Origin: Dyella sp. S184
GTDB taxonomy: Bacteria > Pseudomonadota > Gammaproteobacteria > Xanthomonadales > Rhodanobacteraceae
Assembly: GCF_009766065.1 (NCBI RefSeq)
Contig: NZ_LMUE01000003.1
Location: 106,809-170,808 of the forward strand
DNA length: 64,000 nucleotides
Direction: 5' to 3'
Part shown: positions 29,319-37,125 of the stretch, piece by piece
Layout: every line of letters begins with the position of its first letter
Position numbering within the stretch: the first letter of the stretch is position 1
Program-made: the position numbers and the translations under genes
Notes under the pieces: model-generated
Told to the model about the DNA's origin: nothing
The model's input: only the letters and a program-made list of their open reading frames with translations
Database searches by the model: none

Positions 29319-30206
29319 TCAAAGGCTCAATCGGCTCTCGAACCGCCGCGACTTGCCGGTAAGTGGATCGAGGAACGCCAGGCTGTGCGCCAGCAGCTTC
29401 AACGGTAGCTGATGATCGTCGGCAGACTCTCCAGCCAACACCGGATACAGCGTGTCGCCGATGATTGGTGCACCCAGTGCAGCCATGTGCACACGCAGTT
29501 GATGCTTCCTGCCAGTGACCGGATGTAGCGCATAGCGCCAGCCATCCTCGCCGAACTGGATCACCTCGATCCGTGTCTCGCTGTTGGGCTCGCCGTCCAC
29601 CTCCTGCATGCGGAAGAACGGCTCACCCGCAACAATGCGCGAATGGCGTAGCAGCGGGAACACCAGTCCGGGCAACGCTGGGGCCAAGGCTTCATAACGC
29701 TTGTCGATATTGCGTTCGCGAAACAGCGCCTGATACTGCGCACGGCTGGCCCGGTTCGCCGAAAACAGTACCAGCCCAGCCGTCAATCGGTCGATCCGGT
29801 GCAGTGGCACCAGCTCGGGATTGTCCAGCCGACGAATCAACCGCCGCAGCAAGGTCTGCTCGACAAAGCCACCTGCCGGTGTCACCGGCAGGAAGTGCGG
29901 CTTGTCCGCCACCACCAGATGCTCGTCGACATGCAACACGGTTTCGGTGAACGGGATCGGCACCTCGTCCGCTACTTCGCGGTAGTAATGAATGCGCAGT
30001 CCCGCCCGATACGGCGTATCCGGCGTGATCGCGCTGCCCTGCCCGTCCAGCACCCGCCCACGCGCGATGCGGTCCAGCCACTGCGCGCGGCTGACCGTAC
30101 TGAAATACGAGCACAGGCCATCGAGCACCGTCACCCATGCGCCTGCAGGCAAGTGCACGGTGCTGGCGTGGGTGTCGCGTATGAATAACTGGCTGGGTGG
30201 AGTCAT
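29319..30206 (-). CDS. RluA family pseudouridine synthase
   Basis: 295 residues from MTPPSQLF. Catalytic motif is VPLHRIDRLTAGLVLFSAN with the invariant Asp; other blocks are LVVADKPHFLPVTPAGG, NIDKRYEALAP and ALHPVTGRKHQLRVHMAALGAPIIGD. There is no clear S4 domain. The length and HRIDRLTAG variant fit the RluA/TruC-like group modifying rRNA or tRNA; the target uridine is not deducible. The start at 30206 follows a GGGAAC element; the 30287 start would overlap the divergent yaeQ promoter. Confidence 0.9.
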   Translation of the reverse strand: MTPPSQLFIRDTHASTVHLPAGAWVTVLDGLCSYFSTVSRAQWLDRIARGRVLDGQGSAITPDTPYRAGLRIHYYREVADEVPIPFTETVLHVDEHLVVADKPHFLPVTPAGGFVEQTLLRRLIRRLDNPELVPLHRIDRLTAGLVLFSANRASRAQYQALFRERNIDKRYEALAPALPGLVFPLLRHSRIVAGEPFFRMQEVDGEPNSETRIEVIQFGEDGWRYALHPVTGRKHQLRVHMAALGAPIIGDTLYPVLAGESADDHQLPLKLLAHSLAFLDPLTGKSRRFESRLSL

Positions 30207-30292
30207 GGTCGTTCCCAGTCTAATGCGCGCCATCGGGCAGCCTGTCACGCGGAGCGCGTAGAATGGCCGGTTGTTGTCCCAAGGCACCCCCG

Positions 30293-30850
30293 ATGGCCCT
30301 CAATTCCACCATCTACAAAGTAGAACTGCAGATCAGTGACATGGATCGGCATTATTACGCGACCCATGCGCTGACCCTGGCACGGCATCCATCGGAAACC
30401 GAAGAGCGGCTGATGGTGCGGCTGCTCGCGTTCGCGTTGTATGCCGACGATCGACTGGAGTTCGGCAAAGGCATCAGCGACGAGGACGAACCGGCGCTTT
30501 GGCGCAAAGCGTACACCGATGAGATCGAGCTGTGGATCGAAGTGGGCCAGCCGGACGAGACACGCATCCGCAAGGCCTGTGGACGTTCGCGTCAGGTGGT
30601 GGTGATCAATTACGGCGGTAACGTCGCGGAGATCTGGTGGAACAAGGTCGGTGCAGCGCTGGGGCGCAACAAGAACCTCACTGTACTCGACATCCCGGCC
30701 GCCACCGTCGCCGGGCTCGTGGCATTGCTGCAGCGTGGCATGCGCCTGCAATGCCTGATTCAGGATGGCCAGCTGCAGCTGATGAACGATGCCGACTCGG
30801 TCGCCGTGGATCCGTTACGGCGCATGGCACCGGCCGAAACGGTGAACTGA
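30293..30850 (+). CDS. yaeQ: YaeQ family protein
   Basis: 185 residues from MALNSTIYKVELQIS, the standard YaeQ opening; also HYATHALTLARHPSETEERLMVRLLAFALYA, WIEVGQPDETRIRKACGRS and VVVINYGG. YaeQ has a PD-(D/E)XK nuclease-like fold and was linked to suppression of RfaH loss in enteric bacteria; its reaction is unknown. The start at 30293 is chosen over 30263, which adds a Cys/Pro-rich head absent from the family. Confidence 0.93.
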   Translation: MALNSTIYKVELQISDMDRHYYATHALTLARHPSETEERLMVRLLAFALYADDRLEFGKGISDEDEPALWRKAYTDEIELWIEVGQPDETRIRKACGRSRQVVVINYGGNVAEIWWNKVGAALGRNKNLTVLDIPAATVAGLVALLQRGMRLQCLIQDGQLQLMNDADSVAVDPLRRMAPAETVN

Positions 30851-30947
30851 TCAGCTTCATCGCGAACAAGGTGATGGCTGCACCTGTCGTCACCATTTAC
30901 TGGATAATCCCGATCCGAACCTGATCCCTCTTTCCCGGAGTCATTCC

Positions 30948-31379
30948 ATGCGCTTGTTGCTGTCCCTGTTCGCCGTATTCACTCTCGCCGCCTGTACTGT
31001 CGCACCGCCGGCGCAAGCCACCGGAAGCGTGGACAAGCTCACCGTGATCGACCAGAAGGTCGGCACCGGCGCGGAGGCGAAGGACGGGATGACGGTGTTG
31101 GTGCATTACACCGGCTGGCTGTACGACGACAGCGCGAAAGACAAGCATGGCAAGAAGTTCGACAGCTCGCGCGATCGCGACGAACCGTTTTCCTTCATGC
31201 TCGGCCAGGGCAATGTGATCGCCGGCTGGGATCAGGGCGTCGTTGGCATGCATGTCGGTGGCAAGCGCATCCTGCTGATCCCGGCAACGCTCGGTTATGG
31301 TGCCAATGGCGCCGGCGACGATATTCCGCCGAATGCCTCGCTGGTGTTCGAGGTGGAGCTGCTGAAGGTCGGCAACTGA
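30948..31379 (+). CDS. FKBP-type peptidyl-prolyl cis-trans isomerase, lipoprotein
   Basis: 143 residues. An N-terminal lipoprotein signal (FAVFTLAAC, Cys17) is followed by one FKBP domain: VLVHYTGWLYD, KFDSSRDRDEPFSFMLGQGNVIAGWDQGVVGM, GGKRILLIPATLGYG and IPPNASLVFEVELLKV, all FK506-binding core positions. Likely a membrane-anchored periplasmic folding catalyst. Convergent with the RIO kinase gene across a short hairpin. Confidence 0.93.
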   Translation: MRLLLSLFAVFTLAACTVAPPAQATGSVDKLTVIDQKVGTGAEAKDGMTVLVHYTGWLYDDSAKDKHGKKFDSSRDRDEPFSFMLGQGNVIAGWDQGVVGMHVGGKRILLIPATLGYGANGAGDDIPPNASLVFEVELLKVGN

Positions 31380-31394
31380 CCGGATCGATCATCA

Positions 31395-31418
31395 CGCCGC
31401 GGCGATCAAGTCGCGGCG
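31395..31418. terminator. Hairpin between convergent FKBP and RIO kinase genes
   Basis: CGCCGCG (31395-31401) pairs with CGCGGCG (31412-31418) around a 10-nt loop, in the 40-bp space between two convergent stop codons. No T-tract on either side, so terminator activity is likely but not certain. Confidence 0.5.
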
Positions 31419-31419
31419 C

Positions 31420-32277
31420 TCAGTCTTCCTGCGCTGCCGCCTCGCGGCCCTGCTGGCGGATGATCGCTTCCTCACGGGCATCAATGATCGACTGCATCAC
31501 GCTGTCGACATCGGCGATGCTTTCATCGAATTCGAAGTGACCTGTGAGCTCGCTGTCCGGATGCAGCTCACCCAGCTCGAACAATGCCCACATCTCCTCA
31601 CCGTAATACGTATCCAGCAGTTCCGGTGCGAAGCGCGACAGGCTGATAGTGATGTTGCCCACGTCCCGCCGCAGCATGGCGCGCGCGGAGTTGTTGCCGG
31701 ACGCGCTGACCGCCTGCGGCAGGTCGATGATCACCGGACCTTCCGGTCCGACCAGCACGTTGTATTCGGAAAGATCCCCGTGGATCAGGCCGACGCAGAG
31801 CATTCGTGCCACCTGCTGCATCAGGAAGCGGTGGTATTCGCGCGCGGTCTCCGCTGACAGCTCCACCTCACCCAGCCGCGGCGCCGAGTAACCGTCCGCA
31901 TCGGTGACCAGTTCCATCACCAGCACGCCATTGAAGTAACCGTAAGGCTTCGGCACCCGCACACCAGCGGCGGTGAGCTGGTACAGCGCGTCGACCTCGG
32001 CATTCTTCCAGGCAGCCTCGGCCTCCTTGCGGCCGAACTTGGTCGCCTTGCCCATCGCACGTGCCTGCCGACTGCCGCGCACCTTGCGTCCTTCCTGATA
32101 CTGCACGCGTGCCTGGAAGCTGCGCTGCGCCATGTCCTTGTAGACCTTGGCGCAACGGATGTCCTCGCCCGAGCGGACGACGTAAACGGAGGCTTCCTTG
32201 CCGCTCTTCAGCGGCCGAAGCACCTGATCGATCACACCTTCATCGATCAGCGCCTGCAGGCCCTTGGGTGTTTTCAT
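31420..32277 (-). CDS. RIO1-type serine/threonine protein kinase (PA4780 group)
   Basis: 285 residues from MKTPKGLQALIDEG. RIO kinase features: LKSGKEASVYVVRSGEDIRCAKVYKD (ATP loop and Lys), VGLIHGDLSEYNVLV (catalytic Asp, metal Asn) and VIIDLPQAV (metal Asp). Bacterial members are of unknown target; archaeal/eukaryotic RIO1 acts in ribosome maturation. The longer start at 32316 adds 13 residues with no family match. Convergent with the FKBP gene. Confidence 0.9.
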   Translation of the reverse strand: MKTPKGLQALIDEGVIDQVLRPLKSGKEASVYVVRSGEDIRCAKVYKDMAQRSFQARVQYQEGRKVRGSRQARAMGKATKFGRKEAEAAWKNAEVDALYQLTAAGVRVPKPYGYFNGVLVMELVTDADGYSAPRLGEVELSAETAREYHRFLMQQVARMLCVGLIHGDLSEYNVLVGPEGPVIIDLPQAVSASGNNSARAMLRRDVGNITISLSRFAPELLDTYYGEEMWALFELGELHPDSELTGHFEFDESIADVDSVMQSIIDAREEAIIRQQGREAAAQED

Positions 32278-32361
32278 GCGTGGGAAAGCTTCAACGGTTC
32301 GTGGAATAACGCCCATTATGGCCGATCGGCGGCCCTGCCCGGTCTTTCGCGGCCACGCCGG

Positions 32362-33360
32362 TCAGTTCGCAGCCATCAACCGATCTCGCGCGGCCGCCGC
32401 GATCTCGAACGAATGTCGCCGCGCCGCATGCTCGAATACGTTGGCCGTGATCAGCAATTCGTCTGGCTTGTGCCGTGCAATGAAGGTCTCGATACCATCC
32501 CTGACGGTGTCCGCATTGCCGACCACCGCACAGGCCAGCGCACGCTCAACCATCAGTTTTTCCGGCGGTGTCCAGTACGACTCGATGTCGTCGATCGGCG
32601 GCGGGATCAGCCCCGGCCGGCCGCGGCGCAGATTGATGAAGCTCTGCTGCTGGGTGGTGAACAGCCGCCGCGCCTCGGCATCGCTGTCGGCGGCAACCAC
32701 GTTGATGCCGAGCATCGCGTATGGCTGCTGCAGTCGTGCGGATGGCCGGAAATCACGTCGATAGAGCGCCAGGGCCTCGTCCATCGCATCCGGCGCAAAG
32801 TGCGAGGCGAATGCGAACGGCAAGCCGAGTTGCGCCGACAGCGTGGCGCTGAACAGGCTGGAGCCGAGCAGCCATACCGGCACTTCGATGCCGGCACCGG
32901 GTACGGCGCGCACCTGCTGCCCAGGTTTGGCAGGCTCGAAATAGCCAAGCAGTTCGACGACGTCGTGTGGAAACGCATCAGCACTGTCGAAGTAGCGACG
33001 CAGCGCCTTCGCGGTGGGCTGGTCAGTGCCCGGCGCGCGACCCAGCCCCAGGTCGATGCGGCCCGGATACAGCGACGCCAGCGTGCCGAACTGCTCGGCC
33101 ACCTGCAGCGGTGCGTGGTTCGGCAGCATGATGCCGCCGGCGCCGACGCGGATCGTCGAAGTACCACCGGCCACGTGGCCGATCAGCACCGCCGTTGCCG
33201 CACTGGCGATACCGGGCATGTTGTGGTGTTCGGCCAGCCAGTAGCGCTGGTAGCCGAGGCGCTCGGCGTGCTGGGCCAGATCCAGCGTATTGCGGAACGC
33301 CTGCGTGGTGTCACTGCCCTCGGTGACCGGTGCCAGGTCAAGAACGGAAAAGGGGATCAT
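32362..33360 (-). CDS. LLM class flavin-dependent oxidoreductase (luciferase-like)
   Basis: 332 residues; opening [55 protein letters not shown] is diagnostic of the bacterial luciferase-like/MsnO8 group. Further blocks are [22 protein letters not shown] and [14 protein letters not shown]. It should bind FMN or F420-like flavin and oxidise an unidentified substrate. 128-bp divergent gap to the pseudouridine-synthase-like gene; no partner reductase adjoins. Confidence 0.9.
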   Translation of the reverse strand: MIPFSVLDLAPVTEGSDTTQAFRNTLDLAQHAERLGYQRYWLAEHHNMPGIASAATAVLIGHVAGGTSTIRVGAGGIMLPNHAPLQVAEQFGTLASLYPGRIDLGLGRAPGTDQPTAKALRRYFDSADAFPHDVVELLGYFEPAKPGQQVRAVPGAGIEVPVWLLGSSLFSATLSAQLGLPFAFASHFAPDAMDEALALYRRDFRPSARLQQPYAMLGINVVAADSDAEARRLFTTQQQSFINLRRGRPGLIPPPIDDIESYWTPPEKLMVERALACAVVGNADTVRDGIETFIARHKPDELLITANVFEHAARRHSFEIAAAARDRLMAAN

Positions 33361-33488
33361 GTTGGGGCCTCGCCATAACGAAGCTGACTATCTGGGGGCT
33401 GTCCTGCGAATTGCCACCGGTTCACGCATAAACCATCAACTCACGGGCTGGCGCATACAATGCCCCATCCTCGCTCAATGGCACCTCG

Positions 33489-34211
33489 ATGACAGAACCG
33501 GTTCGCCTCGCCAAACGTGTCGTCGCGCTGACCCAGTGCTCGCGACGTGAGGCCGAGCAGTACATCGAGGGCGGCTGGGTAAAGGTCGACGGACAGGTCG
33601 TGGAAGAACCACAGTTCATGGTGGACATGCAAAGCGTTGAACTCGATCCCAACGCCAAACTTATCCCCACCGAACCTGCCACCCTGGTGCTGCACAAGCC
33701 GGTCGGCTACGACACCGACGGCGGCCCAAACCCGGCCAGCGCACTGGTCACGCCCGACACCCGATCACCGGATGATGCTTCCGGCGTACTCCCGTTGAAG
33801 CGGCACCTGATGCGATTGACGTCACCGTTGTCCTTGCCGACCCAGGCCAGCGGCTTGCTGATATTCACCCAGGACTGGCGCGTCACCCGCAAGCTCACCG
33901 AGGATATCGACCGGGTCGAGCAGGAGTTCGTGGTCGATGTCGAGGGCACGCTGATCCCGAACGGACTGGCCCTGCTCAATCACGGCCTGCGCTTCAACAA
34001 CTATGCGATGCCGCCGATCAAGGTCAGCTGGCAGAGCGAGCAGCGGCTGCGCTTCGCGTTCAAGGTCTTGCAGCCGAGCCAGATCGAACCGATGTGCCTG
34101 GCGGTCGGCCTCAAGGTGCTGGCGATGAAGCGCCTGCGCGTCGGCCGCATCCCGCTGGCCAAGTTGCCACCCGGGCAATGGCGTTACCTGGCTCCCGGCG
34201 AACGCATCTGA
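33489..34211 (+). CDS. RsuA/RluF-like pseudouridine synthase homologue lacking the catalytic Asp
   Basis: 240 residues. The N-terminal S4 domain is intact (RLAKRVVALTQCSRREAEQYIEGGWVKVDGQVV), and the fold continues with LVLHKPVGYDTDGG. Where the family has GRLDxxTSGLL, this protein reads LSLPTQASGLLIFT, so the catalytic Asp is Pro117 and the adjacent Arg is Ser115. The later QIRRM site is QIEPM. The C-terminal MKRLRVGRIPLAKLPPGQWRYL is well kept. The frame is intact, so this looks like a retained pseudoenzyme, perhaps an RNA-binding protein, rather than decay. Confidence 0.88.
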   Translation: MTEPVRLAKRVVALTQCSRREAEQYIEGGWVKVDGQVVEEPQFMVDMQSVELDPNAKLIPTEPATLVLHKPVGYDTDGGPNPASALVTPDTRSPDDASGVLPLKRHLMRLTSPLSLPTQASGLLIFTQDWRVTRKLTEDIDRVEQEFVVDVEGTLIPNGLALLNHGLRFNNYAMPPIKVSWQSEQRLRFAFKVLQPSQIEPMCLAVGLKVLAMKRLRVGRIPLAKLPPGQWRYLAPGERI

Positions 34212-34339
34212 GCAGTTACTCGCTACCGGACCCTGCCCAACCGTCGCCGGAACAGCTTAGACTTCCCTGCGCGCCCACGCGGCACCTCGGGTTGCCGCAG
34301 ACGCTTGATATCCCACCAACACTTCCAAAGGAGCACGCC

Positions 34340-34441
34340 ATGAGCAAGGGCTTGGATTCAAAGAAAAGCGACAAGAAAAAACCTGCCAAGACCATGAAGG
34401 AAAAGAAGGCGGCCAAGCAGGAAAAGAAAAAGAGCAAGTAA
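34340..34441 (+). CDS. Small lysine-rich protein (33 aa)
   Basis: 33 residues, MSKGLDSKKSDKKKPAKTMK onward, with 15 or so Lys and no hydrophobic stretch. An AAGGAG ribosome site lies 7 bp before the ATG. Similar tiny Lys-rich proteins are, as I recall, widespread in Xanthomonadales and Burkholderia. The basic, disordered makeup suggests nucleic-acid or ribosome binding, but no function is known. The in-frame extension up to 34094 overlaps the preceding gene and is discounted. Confidence 0.75.
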   Translation: MSKGLDSKKSDKKKPAKTMKEKKAAKQEKKKSK

Positions 34442-34466
34442 CGCCCCTGCCTTTCCAGGTCAACGC

Positions 34467-34497
34467 GTGCCGGGCAGTATCTGCACCTGCCCGGCAC
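34467..34497. terminator. Strong hairpin between Lys-rich ORF and DUF1993 gene
   Basis: GTGCCGGGCAG (34467-34477) pairs perfectly with CTGCCCGGCAC (34487-34497), an 11-bp GC-rich stem with a 9-nt loop, between convergent genes. No T-tract; placement supports bidirectional termination. Confidence 0.65.
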
Positions 34498-34515
34498 AGG
34501 GTCGGCATTGACCCC

Positions 34516-35025
34516 TCAGTACTGGCCCATGTAATCCCGCTTGCCAATCTCGATGCCGTTGTGGCGCAGCAGTGCATACGCTGTGGTGACGTGGAAGAAG
34601 AACTGCGGCAGGCCGTAACTCAGCAGGTAAGCCTGACCGGTGAAGTGACGCTCTTTCGGCGTACCGGGCCGTATCACGATCTCGCGCTGCGCGGCACCTA
34701 CAAACTGCGCCGGGCTGAAGCTGTCGATGAAATCGAGGCTGCGCGCAATCAACCCGCGCAGTTCATCAAACGTCTGCTCGTTGTCCTCGTACTTCGGCAC
34801 CTCGGCGCCAGCCAGTCGCGCCGATACGCCGCGTGCAAAATCACAGGCAATCTGCACCTGCTTGCACAGCGGAAACATGTCCGGAAACAGCCGCGCCTGC
34901 GTCAGCGCCGCAGGTTCGATTTTCTTCTCTGTCACGTGCGCCCCGGCTTTTGCCAGGATCGCATCGAGGCTGCCGAGCATCTGCTTGAAGACGGTAATGG
35001 AGCTGGCATACATGGCGTCAGTCAC
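34516..35025 (-). CDS. DUF1993 domain-containing protein
   Basis: 169 residues if started at the GTG at 35025, which has AAAGGAAA 5 bp upstream; family members begin this way (VTDAMYASSITVFKQMLGSLDAIL). Blocks RLFPDMFPLCKQVQIACDFARG and YLLSYGLPQFFFHVTTAYALLRHNGIEIGKRDYMG are typical. It belongs near the DinB-like four-helix fold; function unknown. The ATG 94 codons... start at 35094 is not supported by a ribosome site. Confidence 0.85.
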   Translation of the reverse strand: MTDAMYASSITVFKQMLGSLDAILAKAGAHVTEKKIEPAALTQARLFPDMFPLCKQVQIACDFARGVSARLAGAEVPKYEDNEQTFDELRGLIARSLDFIDSFSPAQFVGAAQREIVIRPGTPKERHFTGQAYLLSYGLPQFFFHVTTAYALLRHNGIEIGKRDYMGQY

Positions 35026-35118
35026 GGGCTTTTCCTTTATTAGGGGTGTCGACAAGTTGTCGGCACAGTGTAGTCCTGCAACGGCACATCCCAATGCTGG
35101 TTAAGTTTTGCACCCGAC

Positions 35119-35889
35119 TCATTCGACTACACGAAATACCAGGCTGCAGCAGGTCACCGCGCCTTCGGCTTTCTGCAGCTCGGAGACATCTACCGCCGTG
35201 ACGTTGAAGCCGGCATCGAGCAGGCGCTGCCGCGTATGCGGGAAGCTGGCCGGCATCACCAGCGCATCGCCAATGCGCAATACGTTGGCGGCATGCGGCT
35301 CGGCAGGATCGACTCCGATGATGCGAAAGCCGGCGAACTGCTCGCGGCCCACCCATTCCGGCTGAAGCAGCAAGGTATCGTCATCGAGCTGCGTCACCGC
35401 CGATTTCAGGTGCAGGCAGCCACGTGTCGGCACGCCCCGCACTGCGTAACCATGGCCCGCCAACAGCTCGCGCAACTGCCCGATACCCACAGCATTGCTC
35501 CGCGCTGATTCGCCCACGTACAGCGTGCGGCCAACACGCAGCACATCGCCACCGTCGAGCGTGCCCGGGGCCTGTATCGATAATAACGTTCGGTATCGCC
35601 GCAGCACGTTGGCGACGCTCGCCACCTCGGCGCGGCGCGACAACGCGCCAGGCCGGGTCAGGATCGCGATCTCGTCCAGCACGATCGCCACGTCCTCCAC
35701 GAAGACCGAGTCGGGCAGATCGGGCTCAGCTGGCAGCGTCAGCAGCTGGCAACCGAGCGCTTTCAGCGCCTGTTGGTAATCACGATGCTGCTCGCGCGCA
35801 CGCACCAGATCGATCGCGTCGCGCGGGATGTACGACAGCTCGCAGCTGCCAAGCGCGGGGCTGATTTCACGGGTGACGGCAATCCACAT
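35119..35889 (-). CDS. Dimethylarginine dimethylaminohydrolase-like amidinotransferase-fold hydrolase
   Basis: 256 residues. DDAH landmarks: PDLPDSVFVEDVAIVLDEIAILTRPG (acidic catalytic residues), TLDGGDVLRVG, the active His in TRGCLHLKSAVTQLD, PHAANVLRIGDALVMPASFP and the nucleophilic Cys in KAEGAVTCCSL near residue 247. DDAH converts methylated arginines to citrulline and methylamines; bacterial relatives may act on other guanidines. First of a minus-strand group with the next two upstream genes. Confidence 0.9.
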   Translation of the reverse strand: MWIAVTREISPALGSCELSYIPRDAIDLVRAREQHRDYQQALKALGCQLLTLPAEPDLPDSVFVEDVAIVLDEIAILTRPGALSRRAEVASVANVLRRYRTLLSIQAPGTLDGGDVLRVGRTLYVGESARSNAVGIGQLRELLAGHGYAVRGVPTRGCLHLKSAVTQLDDDTLLLQPEWVGREQFAGFRIIGVDPAEPHAANVLRIGDALVMPASFPHTRQRLLDAGFNVTAVDVSELQKAEGAVTCCSLVFRVVE

Positions 35890-35925
35890 GGTTCTTCCTT
35901 GGGCAGATGCGTCGCGATGCCGGCA

Positions 35926-36117
35926 TCAGCGTTGTCGGGCACGCCATGCGGCCAGCCTGGCCTCATAACGTTCGAGTGCTTCCTCATAGATATCGAACAC
36001 GCAACGTGCACAGCCCTCGCCGCAGCAGTCAGCAGCATCCGGTTCGACCGGCTGCAGCGGCGGCGGGTCGACCGGTTCCGCAACGTCATCGTTCTGCGGG
36101 TGTTCCGGTGACGGCAT
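35926..36117 (-). CDS. Oxidoreductase-like domain small protein
   Basis: 63 residues. An acidic/Pro-rich head is followed by CCGEGCARCVFDIYEEALERYEARLAAW, matching the PF09791 'oxidoreductase-like' motif CCG-x-GC-x-x-C-V-x-D-x-Y. Four Cys suggest metal or redox binding. Despite the Pfam name, no enzyme activity is established. It lies 10 bp after the upstream methyltransferase-like gene and 36 bp before the DDAH-like gene, so co-transcription is likely. Confidence 0.85.
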   Translation of the reverse strand: MPSPEHPQNDDVAEPVDPPPLQPVEPDAADCCGEGCARCVFDIYEEALERYEARLAAWRARQR

Positions 36118-36127
36118 GACCGCAGGC

Positions 36128-36901
36128 TCATTTCATGGGTTTGCGGAAACGGTACATGAACTGGTCGGTATGGCCGCGTATCGACTTGTCGAACACCTTG
36201 ATGGTGTGCGGGTCGGCCGGGTTGCGCAGTGCATTGCTTTCGCCATCGAAGACGAATCCGGCCGCTTCGACCTGTTTCTTCACGATCGCCGGGTCAATCC
36301 GGTGCAAGGTGTCGGTATCGGCCATGCCGGAACCAGCCGGCGCGACATGGTCGATGATCACCCACAGGCCGCCGGGCTTCAGCGCGTCAAATACCTGTTT
36401 GTTGAGCACCGCAGGATCGACCTGCCCCATGAACTTGTCCGGGTAATCGTGATAATTCTGCGAAGTGAACACCACGTCGACCGGCTCGGGCGAGCTCAGC
36501 TGGTTCGCCGGCTGTGTCAACACGCTGACGTTGGCGTAGTGCGGATCGGTAGCCAGCTTCTGCGAACCGGCCAGATCATCCACATCTTCCTTGGCGTATT
36601 CGTTCGGCCACACCACATAGACATGGCCCTTCGATCCCACGATCGCGCTGAATACGCGGGTGAAATAGCCGCTGCCGGGAATCAGCTCCAGTACTTTCTG
36701 GCCCGGCTTGACCTCGGCGAACATCATCACCTGGGCCACCTTGCGACGGGCGTCACTGGATTGATCGGCCTGTCGCGCCGGATCGTCGACCGCCCGGGTC
36801 ACCACGGTGGAAATCGGGCCAGTGTGCAGATTCGAAACCTGGGCCTGCGCAGCAGCAGGAAGCGTGAATGCAATCAGCACAGCAAGGACAGTCAGGCGCA
36901 T
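36128..36901 (-). CDS. Secreted class I methyltransferase-like protein (COG4798 type)
   Basis: 257 residues from MRLTVLAVL, with a signal peptide ending PAAAQAQ, so the enzyme should be exported. The methyltransferase core is recognisable: VKPGQKVLELIPGSGYFTRVFSAIVG (motif I), VDVVFTSQNYHDYPDKF and LKPGGLWVIIDHVA. SAM is not expected in the periplasm, so the in vivo role is unclear. The start at 36901 is chosen over 37072, which adds Arg-rich non-family residues in front of a clean signal peptide. Confidence 0.85.
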   Translation of the reverse strand: MRLTVLAVLIAFTLPAAAQAQVSNLHTGPISTVVTRAVDDPARQADQSSDARRKVAQVMMFAEVKPGQKVLELIPGSGYFTRVFSAIVGSKGHVYVVWPNEYAKEDVDDLAGSQKLATDPHYANVSVLTQPANQLSSPEPVDVVFTSQNYHDYPDKFMGQVDPAVLNKQVFDALKPGGLWVIIDHVAPAGSGMADTDTLHRIDPAIVKKQVEAAGFVFDGESNALRNPADPHTIKVFDKSIRGHTDQFMYRFRKPMK

Positions 36902-37125
36902 GACGTACTCCACGATAGGCAAGGTGCCCGAATTGTGCTCCCGAATCCCCCGAACGGCCCTGTGCCGCTTGGCATGGGTGCGGTAAACCGCCTGCGGCAC
37001 GTAAGCTCGGTCATGCGGGCCAGGGCGCCGCCGCTGGCAGCAAACGAGCCATACGCGACAGCTGCCTCGCACACTGGTAAAACTAGCGTATGCAGTCTGG
37101 CCGGGGCCGGACGCGGGAGAAGCTG

